Positions 7,996 through 15,803 of a stretch of 41,685 bases of DNA are shown piece after piece. Position 1 is the first letter of the stretch. Each line of letters begins with the position of its first letter. The stretch lies in contig JAOAGA010000004.1 of assembly GCA_026415985.1 (NCBI GenBank), positions 1 to 41,685 on the forward strand, in the 5' to 3' direction. The position numbers and the translations under genes were made by a program. The stretch is from Pseudomonadota bacterium (GTDB lineage: Bacteria; CALINM01). The notes below the pieces were generated by a model. That model saw only the letters and a list, made by a program, of their open reading frames with translations. It ran no database searches and was not told the DNA's origin.

Positions 7996-10900
7996 CTAAA
8001 AAACTTTAAGAAATGGTGCCAATTTTTCCAGTTTTAATTTATAAGTCTGATATTCATCTTCTTTTTTCATAATTTTAAGAGTTTTTAATATATTTATAAG
8101 AACCAAAATATTCTTCTCGTCCAGATCATAGGCCTTTTTGTAATGTCTGAGAGCCTCTTTATAATCCTTTTTGATAAAATAGAGGTTACCGATATCATTA
8201 ACAAAACCTGAACTCATTATATTTTTTCTCAAAAGAAACTGAGACAAGTCTAAAGCATCATCCAGTGAGCTGTTTTTATAGAGAAAATATATAGATTTTT
8301 CCGGCTCTATTTTTCCTGAGGTAATAAGGGTTAAGATCTCCTCGTTTCTCAACTGACCCAGCTCTGAGATAAAATTGTTTAAATTACTTTCAAAACCTGA
8401 CGGTAAATCTACACTCATTTTTAGTTCCAGGAGTGTGGGAGGTTTGTAAACCTCCCAAGATTTTTTTATACTTATGAACTTGATATTGTTGTTTTGATTA
8501 TCAATTACATTTTTTATACCCCTCTTCCAGGCATTAAAAAAATTATCATTAAGTAAAGTCAGCTCCACGGGTATCCATACAGAATTTTCATATATGACTA
8601 TATCTTTTTCCTTAATGCCAGACCTTTCAATATCATCAGGAGAGATACCGCTGTCAAACATAAGAAGTATATGACCGGGGTAATCGATGGCAATTGTACT
8701 TATACCTAAACTTTCAGCGATTGCAGAGTAAAGACTAACCAAATCATCACAATCGCCCGTCTTTCTTTTTATAGTCTCTCTTGGAAACTGAACATAATCA
8801 ATCTGATCTTCCTTTTCGGATACCACATTATAAGGATTATTCGGGTCTCTCTGATAGGTTATTCCTATGGCTCTCATAGCTTCAAAAATTGCCATACCAT
8901 AGGTAATATTTGTATTAACTACCTTCTTTTTTATATTTCTTACTATATTTCTTGAAAAATCAACAACTACCGGATCCTTAGGCGTGATAAATATGGCAAT
9001 TTTTCTTCTGTCTGACCAGGTCAATGCATGTTTTTCCATAACGGTTACTGGATGGGTTACGTTTATCTCCTTTTCTTCTCCAGATTTGAAATATTTTGCC
9101 TTAATATCAACCTGTATGGTAGAGCTCTCTGTTAACTCAAGAAGTTTGTTATTAAAAACACCTTCAACATCTACCTTTAATGTTTCTAATGGTGCCAGCC
9201 TTTCGATCTCTTTTTGAGTAGGAAAATCCATATACTCTTTCATCATGACCTGGATTTTTAATTTCTCAAAATCTTTGGAAGTATTGTTGGTAATAGCTAT
9301 TTTTAAAAAAGGTGACTTTTCATAGCTCTTATAATTATTTGCGAAAATCTGTTCTGCTTTAATAACCTTTATCTCAAGGGGTGATAAGAATTTCTCCGCA
9401 TAAAATAATTTTTTAATCTTTTTTCTATTCTCATCCTGAGATAAAACCTTTTCCAAAGATTTCAACTCTCTCTCAAAAGCCTCCCAAAGATTCTGAAACG
9501 AGTTTTTCAGAGCTAACTCCTTACCATCTTCTTCATTCATATGATAGATAGTAGCACCCTTTGAAAAACTAAAAAGAGGTTTTTTAAGATAGGAATCAAA
9601 GGCAGAAATATCCAAAGAAGAGTTAAAGGTCTTAAGATTTCCTCCCACAAGACTCTGACTGACTCTAACTTTCTCTTGTATCATAACGATAATATCAGCC
9701 TGTTTATCTACTGCTTGATCATAATAATTTGAGGGGTCACACTGTCCTATACCAAAATCTTCTATAGGATAGTTTAAGGGAGACAGGTTTTTTATAAGTA
9801 ATCTTTTTGAATACCCCATCCCACTGCAATCTAAGATAGCGATCTTTATCTCCTTATCCTTGCCTCCGAGAAGACCAACTTCTCTTAAATCGGCCAGCAA
9901 AAGCTCCCTATTGATAAAGGCCATAAAGAAACCATCAAACATTATATCAGTAATATTAGTGCTTATCGGAATGACCAAGGGAACATAATTTGAAAATTTT
10001 GGCATGATCTTCTCATTTACTATATTTATCTTATCACGTGTCATATCACCAATTAATGTTTCCACAAATGTTTTTACTGCTCTCCATTTAGCTCTCGTTG
10101 CCGAGACCTTATCTATATCATCCTTTTCTTTTATAAGAGAGAGCTTTACATCAGTAAAGGTCACAACATACTTCTGATCTTTTCCACTACCTCTCAAATC
10201 ATAGGATTTTTCAAAAAACTCTTTTCCTTTTAGGTTTTTGGAGCTTAATATGTTTTTTAGATTTTCTTCATTTTTTAGCTGATATGACAGGAAGTAAGCT
10301 ACATCAAGAAGATTTTCATACTCTTCATACCAGATTGACTGTATCTTTTTTAAGGTCTCGTAAGAATCCAAAAATCTATTTTTTAATAAATTTTCAGCGA
10401 GTTCTCTTTTAAGCTCCATTAATGTAAGCTCTTTTAGCTCCTCTATGTTTTTCGCAAAAGGAATTACCATCTTTATTTTGGGAGTCCCCTTTACCTTTTT
10501 TAAAAAATCGAGTTCTTTTCTCTCGTAAGTTTCTACTTCATCAATGTAAACATTGCCTTCTGCCTCAATTAAGTTTTCATTTCCCATTAAAATCAGCTTT
10601 TCACCACTGATTCTTACCTCCCCTTTCAATATCAGTGCAGTCTTTTTGCTATCTACCTTTGTTTCTTTAACAGTTAAATTAGAGCTGTTTAAATATATGC
10701 CAGAGTTATAAGAAGATATATTGACCTTTGTAAAGTTAACAAAAGACTTCCTGTCTGCCCTAAGAAACACATCAAAGTTTGATATTTCAGAGTTTGAGAT
10801 CAGAGAGGTGGAGTTTGATAAAATAATTTCTTTACCATTCTCAAAAATCCCGAAATCTATTACAAATGCACCTTCTCCTGCATCTTTAATCTCTATGATA

Positions 10901-12354
10901 TAATCGCTACCTTTAAAGGCAATTCTGCCATCCTTCTTTCCCTTGCCAATAATTTTTCCCATTGATACCAGTTTACTGTTTTTCCTGAACTCTATCACCA
11001 CGCCATCTTCTATTTCCAAAGTAACATCCTTTAGGATATTGACTTCACCATCTACTATATAAGGACTGCCTGCACTGAATAATGTTGTATTCTCTTTTAT
11101 CTTAGCAGGTAGAGCAGTAGGTCCCCTTTTAACAGCAGTAATTATTTTTTCTTCATACTTACTTAAGTTTTTTGCCCTGTCACGGGCATAAACTCTATAA
11201 AAGTACTTTTTTCCATAATCGATATTTTTATCTATAAACTCTGTAATTGACGTCGAACCAATTTCAACAAAATTAGGATTGTCCACCCCACCTCTCATTA
11301 CAACAAAATCCTTTAAATCATCGTCAGCAGGCGATTTCCAGTTAATCAGGATACCATCAGATACTGAAACAAGCTTCAAGTCCTTTACCGGACCAGGGGG
11401 GATTGTGTCTACAGTGACGGAATGAGGAACTATATAATTACTCTCCGTTTTTTCTTTTTGATTATACAAAAAGGCTGTTATAATCTGGTTTTTAAACAGA
11501 TCGCCTTCTTTAACGACATATTTACCAAGATACTCCCCAGGCTTTACCTCTGTGAGCTCAACTGCCTTTCTCTCATTTCCAATATTAAAATAGGCTGTCA
11601 AACCCTCTTGGGCACTTACAGAAACGAGTATCTCATCCTGTGCCTTGAAAGGACCATCAAGGGCATTTGTTATTACTGAATATATCTGAGGAGGTTTCTT
11701 GGCTTTAAGGGTTTTTGGCTCCGGTATTTCTTTAGCCAAATTTCTACAAAGTTTATCTGTCAAGGCAATCTTAACGCTTTCTCTTAATACAAGGGCAGAT
11801 GTTACCGCCGTTGATATGGCACCCCAGGGAGAGGTTGGTAAACCTCCGGATCTTTCCGTAACAGAGTCTTCTTTCTCCCAGATTATTTCTCCGTTTTCAG
11901 AAGATACAAGTTTAACCTTAAGCCTCAGAGTAAGACTTGCATAGAGAGCTGCATAGATCTTTTCTATGCCTAATATCTCAATATATATGAGCCCTTCAAC
12001 GTTAAGAATCTCTCCAAGCTCCTTAGGGGTTAATCTATCCCATTTCTTGCCTTTCTCTTTTTCTATAAGGTATAACTTGCTGTCAACATCATTGAGTTTT
12101 GATATATCATAGTTTTTATAACTTATATGATTGTAAAAGGTTGTTCTTATCTCCTTCTTATCCTCTTCTTCACCCTCTCCCGTTGCAGGTAAAACCGCTA
12201 TATTCTTTGGCAGTTTTTTTTCCTTTTTAAAGAGCCCGCTCCCAAGCTCAACAGCGCTATCTTTTATATCCTTCAGTTTTTCCAGAGGATCAAATGAATA
12301 AACATTCCCCGCAAGTATAAAGAAAATAAAAAGGGACAAAAAAAATCTAATCAT
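7996..12354 (-). CDS. Giant periplasmic multidomain protein (DUF799-like, FN3, beta-helix, transglutaminase-like, TPR)
   Basis: 1452 residues with a Sec signal peptide (to about residue 20) and no lipobox. Domains by eye: 48-215 resembles the DUF799/GNA1162 lipoprotein fold (KNIAVLPATGEG; the later part reads SSENGEIIWEKEDS); 225-312 Ig-like; 318-408 fibronectin type III (starts PPGPVKDLKL, ends KKYFYRVYARD); 426-608 right-handed beta-helix-like repeats; about 700-1010 resembles FlgT/LPP20-type periplasmic modules (KIAILDCSGMGYS, ADIIVMIQEK); about 1150-1290 transglutaminase-like (C1202 in TGDCDDL, H1228 in YPGHILLMF, acid possibly E1264 in WIPVELT); 1385-1450 TPR. It begins 3 bases after the CsgG-like lipoprotein gene, so the two are made together. 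A role in envelope assembly or surface structure is inferred. Domain boundaries are approximate, and the 700-1010 assignment is weak. Confidence 0.7.
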   Translation of the reverse strand: MIRFFLSLFIFFILAGNVYSFDPLEKLKDIKDSAVELGSGLFKKEKKLPKNIAVLPATGEGEEEDKKEIRTTFYNHISYKNYDISKLNDVDSKLYLIEKEKGKKWDRLTPKELGEILNVEGLIYIEILGIEKIYAALYASLTLRLKVKLVSSENGEIIWEKEDSVTERSGGLPTSPWGAISTAVTSALVLRESVKIALTDKLCRNLAKEIPEPKTLKAKKPPQIYSVITNALDGPFKAQDEILVSVSAQEGLTAYFNIGNERKAVELTEVKPGEYLGKYVVKEGDLFKNQIITAFLYNQKEKTESNYIVPHSVTVDTIPPGPVKDLKLVSVSDGILINWKSPADDDLKDFVVMRGGVDNPNFVEIGSTSITEFIDKNIDYGKKYFYRVYARDRAKNLSKYEEKIITAVKRGPTALPAKIKENTTLFSAGSPYIVDGEVNILKDVTLEIEDGVVIEFRKNSKLVSMGKIIGKGKKDGRIAFKGSDYIIEIKDAGEGAFVIDFGIFENGKEIILSNSTSLISNSEISNFDVFLRADRKSFVNFTKVNISSYNSGIYLNSSNLTVKETKVDSKKTALILKGEVRISGEKLILMGNENLIEAEGNVYIDEVETYERKELDFLKKVKGTPKIKMVIPFAKNIEELKELTLMELKRELAENLLKNRFLDSYETLKKIQSIWYEEYENLLDVAYFLSYQLKNEENLKNILSSKNLKGKEFFEKSYDLRGSGKDQKYVVTFTDVKLSLIKEKDDIDKVSATRAKWRAVKTFVETLIGDMTRDKINIVNEKIMPKFSNYVPLVIPISTNITDIMFDGFFMAFINRELLLADLREVGLLGGKDKEIKIAILDCSGMGYSKRLLIKNLSPLNYPIEDFGIGQCDPSNYYDQAVDKQADIIVMIQEKVRVSQSLVGGNLKTFNSSLDISAFDSYLKKPLFSFSKGATIYHMNEEDGKELALKNSFQNLWEAFERELKSLEKVLSQDENRKKIKKLFYAEKFLSPLEIKVIKAEQIFANNYKSYEKSPFLKIAITNNTSKDFEKLKIQVMMKEYMDFPTQKEIERLAPLETLKVDVEGVFNNKLLELTESSTIQVDIKAKYFKSGEEKEINVTHPVTVMEKHALTWSDRRKIAIFITPKDPVVVDFSRNIVRNIKKKVVNTNITYGMAIFEAMRAIGITYQRDPNNPYNVVSEKEDQIDYVQFPRETIKRKTGDCDDLVSLYSAIAESLGISTIAIDYPGHILLMFDSGISPDDIERSGIKEKDIVIYENSVWIPVELTLLNDNFFNAWKRGIKNVIDNQNNNIKFISIKKSWEVYKPPTLLELKMSVDLPSGFESNLNNFISELGQLRNEEILTLITSGKIEPEKSIYFLYKNSSLDDALDLSQFLLRKNIMSSGFVNDIGNLYFIKKDYKEALRHYKKAYDLDEKNILVLINILKTLKIMKKEDEYQTYKLKLEKLAPFLKVF

Positions 12355-12357
12355 AAA

Positions 12358-14373
12358 TTACATAGCTGACAGAGCATCAAGATATTTATTTATTTTCTCT
12401 TCGACGGTTTTGGTATCTTTGTTCTTTCTCTTTGACAGTATCAATGAATCGGTAAATCTTTCTATGGCTTCTCTAAGATTTCCGTCCCTTTCAAGTGCTT
12501 CTCCTTCTTTAAATAATCTGTTTTCTGGTTCGGAAAAAATTGCCTTCAACTCTGATGTGATTTTCAAGACCGCATCTTCCTGAGCCTTTTTCATAATTTC
12601 TGCATCAGTTGGTAACTGTGCCATCTTAAAAGGTATCTTAAAATCACCTATATCAACACCTTCACTGCCTTCGTCCTGAACATCCTTTTTGATATCAACC
12701 ATACTTGTATGAATAATTTTTCCCTTTGAAGTATCAACTACTCTATAGCTTATATTTAATATACCAACCTTCTTGTGATAGCTTATTTTATACTTGATAT
12801 CTTCATAGATTGGTTTTTCAATAAGTTTTGGCGGGGAAGGCGGTAAGGGCTTGCCTTCTGCCTGAAGCCTCTTGGCTAAAACAAGCCATTCGTCGTAATC
12901 CGGATTTGACAACATATCAACCTTAGTCTTTACTCTGACAACCTTATAACCTTCCTGAACTGAACTATCTATCTTATAATCAAGAACGTCTCCTAAAAGC
13001 AAGTAGTCAGCACTGGATATCTGAAATCCTGCACCATCTTTTTGAGACTCCTGCCCTTTTCCCGCAACGGTAAGTTCATACTCCCTCAGTAATACATCCA
13101 TAGATTCTCTTTCAATAATTCTCAAATCCTGCTTAAGTTCATTATATAGTGACAGCATTATACTTGAAGTAAAAATATTTCCTGCCTCAGGCGCACTTTT
13201 TGGACTTTTAAAAGGAATAACCGCCAGGCTCTTCAACGCTCTGTTAACAATCTTCTCTTCTACCTTTTTCAGATTTTCTCTTATCTCTGGATAGGAAGGT
13301 GATAAGAGATTTATTAGTTTATAGTAATTATAGGCAATCCCAAAATATCCTATATCTTCTGACTTTTTAGCCTTAATATACAGAGTATCAAAATATTTCT
13401 GCATCTCCTTTTTAGGAATATTTGCCAATCTGCGTTTATCTATTTCTAAAGAGTTAATAATATCGTAGGCCTTTTTAAAGTTATCATAGGCCTGCCTGAA
13501 AAGTTCCTGCTCCATTAACTCGATACCGGTCTGAAAATAAAAATCACTGAGATCTATTTTAGTCTGTAAAATCAGCTTTTCTGCTACATTTTTAGATTCT
13601 CCATAAACCATTGCCTTTTCATAATATCTGAGAGCTTCCTCATACCTTCTTTTTCTTTTGGCATCATCGGCCTTTTTAATAAAGTATTCTGCATTATCCT
13701 TCTGAAGAGCATCTTCATAAATCTTTTTGATATCTTTATAATCGGGATCTAATTTATAAGCCATTTCTATAAGCGGTCTTCCCTCTTTCCAGTTTTCATT
13801 TTCAACATACCTTTGTATCTGCGGATAAATATCCTTTAACCCCTCTTCCTTATATTCCCTGGCAATCCTCTCAAACTCCTCCGAACTTATAAATTTATTG
13901 TTCTGCAAGAAAGAGACCGCATCCAGGTATTTCCTTTCCTGAAAGAGTTTTTTAGCGTTATCAAGAACCTCTTTTCTCTTTTCTTCGGTTAGCCTTCTTT
14001 CGTTAGCTATCTGAGAACTTAAAATTTCTAAATCCTTTGATTTAACCTGATAATTCTCAATGTTTCTTAAATCAGCAGTGAACTGGTCGAGAGTTTTTAT
14101 AGGAATTATGGGATTTTCAGACTTTGCGAGAGAAAGTTTTTGAGACAGGCCCTTTAGTTCCATATCGAAAATTTTGTTTCTGACAACATTGTAGGTATCA
14201 CAATACTCCTTTTCCTGTGGTGCTTTCTGACAAAGATCTTTTAAAACATTATAGGCTTCTCTTATATTATCTCTTTGCATCATTATTTTGGCATTTTCAA
14301 AGCTCTGTCTTAACGGATCTGGAGCACAGGAAAAAAGAAACATGACAAATATTATTAAAAAAAACCTCAACAC
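12358..14373 (-). CDS. TPR lipoprotein with a CsgG-like domain
   Basis: 671 residues (GTG start, GGAGG upstream). The lipobox LFSC at 13-16 marks C16 for lipidation. Residues about 120-370 are TPR-like helical repeats (RRYEEALRYYEKAMVYG). Residues about 374-600 look like a CsgG/FlgT-type domain: KSLAVIPFKSPKSAPEAG, ERESMDVLLREYELTVAG, SSADYLLLGDVLDYK. A final TPR follows (about 620-665). CsgG-family lipoproteins form outer-membrane pores or periplasmic rings; whether this one forms a pore cannot be told, because the domain also carries an insertion (about 490-540). First gene of a three-gene operon (3-base gap to the next), with a candidate promoter 14413-14440. Confidence 0.75.
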   Translation of the reverse strand: MLRFFLIIFVMFLFSCAPDPLRQSFENAKIMMQRDNIREAYNVLKDLCQKAPQEKEYCDTYNVVRNKIFDMELKGLSQKLSLAKSENPIIPIKTLDQFTADLRNIENYQVKSKDLEILSSQIANERRLTEEKRKEVLDNAKKLFQERKYLDAVSFLQNNKFISSEEFERIAREYKEEGLKDIYPQIQRYVENENWKEGRPLIEMAYKLDPDYKDIKKIYEDALQKDNAEYFIKKADDAKRKRRYEEALRYYEKAMVYGESKNVAEKLILQTKIDLSDFYFQTGIELMEQELFRQAYDNFKKAYDIINSLEIDKRRLANIPKKEMQKYFDTLYIKAKKSEDIGYFGIAYNYYKLINLLSPSYPEIRENLKKVEEKIVNRALKSLAVIPFKSPKSAPEAGNIFTSSIMLSLYNELKQDLRIIERESMDVLLREYELTVAGKGQESQKDGAGFQISSADYLLLGDVLDYKIDSSVQEGYKVVRVKTKVDMLSNPDYDEWLVLAKRLQAEGKPLPPSPPKLIEKPIYEDIKYKISYHKKVGILNISYRVVDTSKGKIIHTSMVDIKKDVQDEGSEGVDIGDFKIPFKMAQLPTDAEIMKKAQEDAVLKITSELKAIFSEPENRLFKEGEALERDGNLREAIERFTDSLILSKRKNKDTKTVEEKINKYLDALSAM

Positions 14374-14412
14374 AGGTTCCTCCTTTTTAATATTGTTAAA
14401 ACATCATTTTAT

Positions 14413-14440
14413 AATTTACCTTATAGGTAGAAAAAGTCAA
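14413..14440 (-). promoter_or_regulatory. Candidate promoter of the CsgG-like operon with an embedded palindrome
   Basis: Minus strand: TTGACT (14440-14435), 16-base spacer, TAAATT (14418-14413). A 13-base palindrome, TACCT-TAT-AGGTA (14417-14429), fills the spacer and touches the -10, the position of a repressor operator. The nearest start codon is 40 bases downstream. Confidence 0.4.
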
Positions 14441-14552
14441 GTTATATCCGATAAACGTTGAAAAACCCGGTAAACAGACCATTAGTTAAGTTATGATTAG
14501 TGTAAGGCAGGTTCTTTTAAATTATAGATTTAATTACTCTTGGCCTTAGTTT

Positions 14553-15323
14553 TTAATAGTTTTTCATTCTTTTTCTAAAGATATACATATAAAATATCAA
14601 AATAATTCCGGTAATTACAAAAAAAATGCTTATCCACTGGGCAGTGGAATACCCTAAATAGACATCACGTAAATCACCCCTTAAAAATTCTATAAAAAAC
14701 CTTATTATCCCGTAACCAATCAGGTATAGTGATAGTAAGACACCTTCTACTTTAATCTTTTTTCTTAGTAAAAATAATATAAAAAATAATGATAGATTAG
14801 AAAAGGCTTCGTACAGCTGTGTTGGATGAAGGGGGATATTTTTTGGGGCCAATGTCAGAGGATTAGTAAATTTTACCGCCCAGGGTAATTCACAGACCTT
14901 TCCATAGCAACAGCCAGCAAAAAAACATCCCAACCTGCCAAAAAAATGAGCGAGAGGTATAAAAACAACAATAATATCAAGACAAGTCAGTATAGGTATC
15001 CTTTCTTTTTTAAAAGAGAAGATAACAAAAGGGATTGCAAACAGCAGTCCACCATGAAAAACAAGCCCCCCTTTCCATATCCGGAAAAATTCCATGGGAT
15101 CTTTTAGAAACTCATCGGGGAAATATATTACATAAAAAACCCTGCTACCTATAATTCCTATCCAGATTGCCCAAAACAGTATATCTATTATTTTCTGGCT
15201 ATCAAGAGCAGATTTCTTACATTCAATCTTTATAAAATAAAGGGCTAATATTATCCCGATGGCAATAAAAAGTCCGTAAGTGTGAACTGCCAGAGATCCG
15301 ATTCTAAATATTTCCGGAAACAT
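14553..15323 (-). CDS. lgt: Prolipoprotein diacylglyceryl transferase
   Basis: 256 residues, polytopic inner-membrane enzyme that transfers diacylglycerol from phosphatidylglycerol to the lipobox cysteine, the first step of lipoprotein maturation. Seen: WKGGLVFHGG (about 83-92), the Lgt signature variant GRLGCFFAGCCYGK (129-142) and HPTQLYE, with about seven hydrophobic segments. The cysteine-containing signature is a known subgroup variant of GRxGNFxN. The ATG directly follows the lspA stop with no gap. Last gene of queC-ileS-lspA-lgt. Confidence 0.95.
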   Translation of the reverse strand: MFPEIFRIGSLAVHTYGLFIAIGIILALYFIKIECKKSALDSQKIIDILFWAIWIGIIGSRVFYVIYFPDEFLKDPMEFFRIWKGGLVFHGGLLFAIPFVIFSFKKERIPILTCLDIIVVFIPLAHFFGRLGCFFAGCCYGKVCELPWAVKFTNPLTLAPKNIPLHPTQLYEAFSNLSLFFILFLLRKKIKVEGVLLSLYLIGYGIIRFFIEFLRGDLRDVYLGYSTAQWISIFFVITGIILIFYMYIFRKRMKNY

Positions 15324-15803
15324 TTACAGTATATGCTCCTTCCTGATAATCTGAAAGAAAAAGATCAGAACTATCCCGATAGTTATAAAGGTGTCAGCAA
15401 TATTGAATACAGGCCAATGAAAACTTTTATAATAAAGTTCAATAAAATCTACCACCGCTCCATAAAATACCCTATCATAAAGATTGCCGATGGCTCCACC
15501 AGCGATGAACCCAAATATAATTGCCCTTTTAACTAAAAATTTTTCTGAAGAATAAAACAGATAAAAAAGCAGACCTATGGCAAGAACCGTAAATATAAGA
15601 ATGATAAGATGTTTTAGATCTCCTCCCCTATGGAGGATGCCAAAGGCAATTCCTTTATTCTCCACAAAGGTTAAATTAAGAAAGGGAAACACCTTGAGCA
15701 CCTGGCCGGGGAGAAATATTTTTTTTATTATATGTTTGCTAATTTGGTCAGCAAAAAAGACCAGAAATATGGTAATAAAAAACAAAGAGTTTCTTTTAAC
15801 CAC
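15324..15803 (-). CDS. lspA: Lipoprotein signal peptidase II
   Basis: 159 residues with four membrane segments; an aspartic protease that cleaves lipidated prolipoproteins. Catalytic aspartates are D119 (VVDFI) and D137 (NIADTF), supported by ADQISK (18-23), NKGIAFG (49-55) and GGAIGNLYDR (102-111). It starts with GTG inside the last codons of ileS (8-base overlap), so it is translationally coupled; the ileS-lspA order is common in bacteria. Its substrates probably include the lipoproteins encoded elsewhere in this window. Confidence 0.95.
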   Translation of the reverse strand: MVKRNSLFFITIFLVFFADQISKHIIKKIFLPGQVLKVFPFLNLTFVENKGIAFGILHRGGDLKHLIILIFTVLAIGLLFYLFYSSEKFLVKRAIIFGFIAGGAIGNLYDRVFYGAVVDFIELYYKSFHWPVFNIADTFITIGIVLIFFFQIIRKEHIL

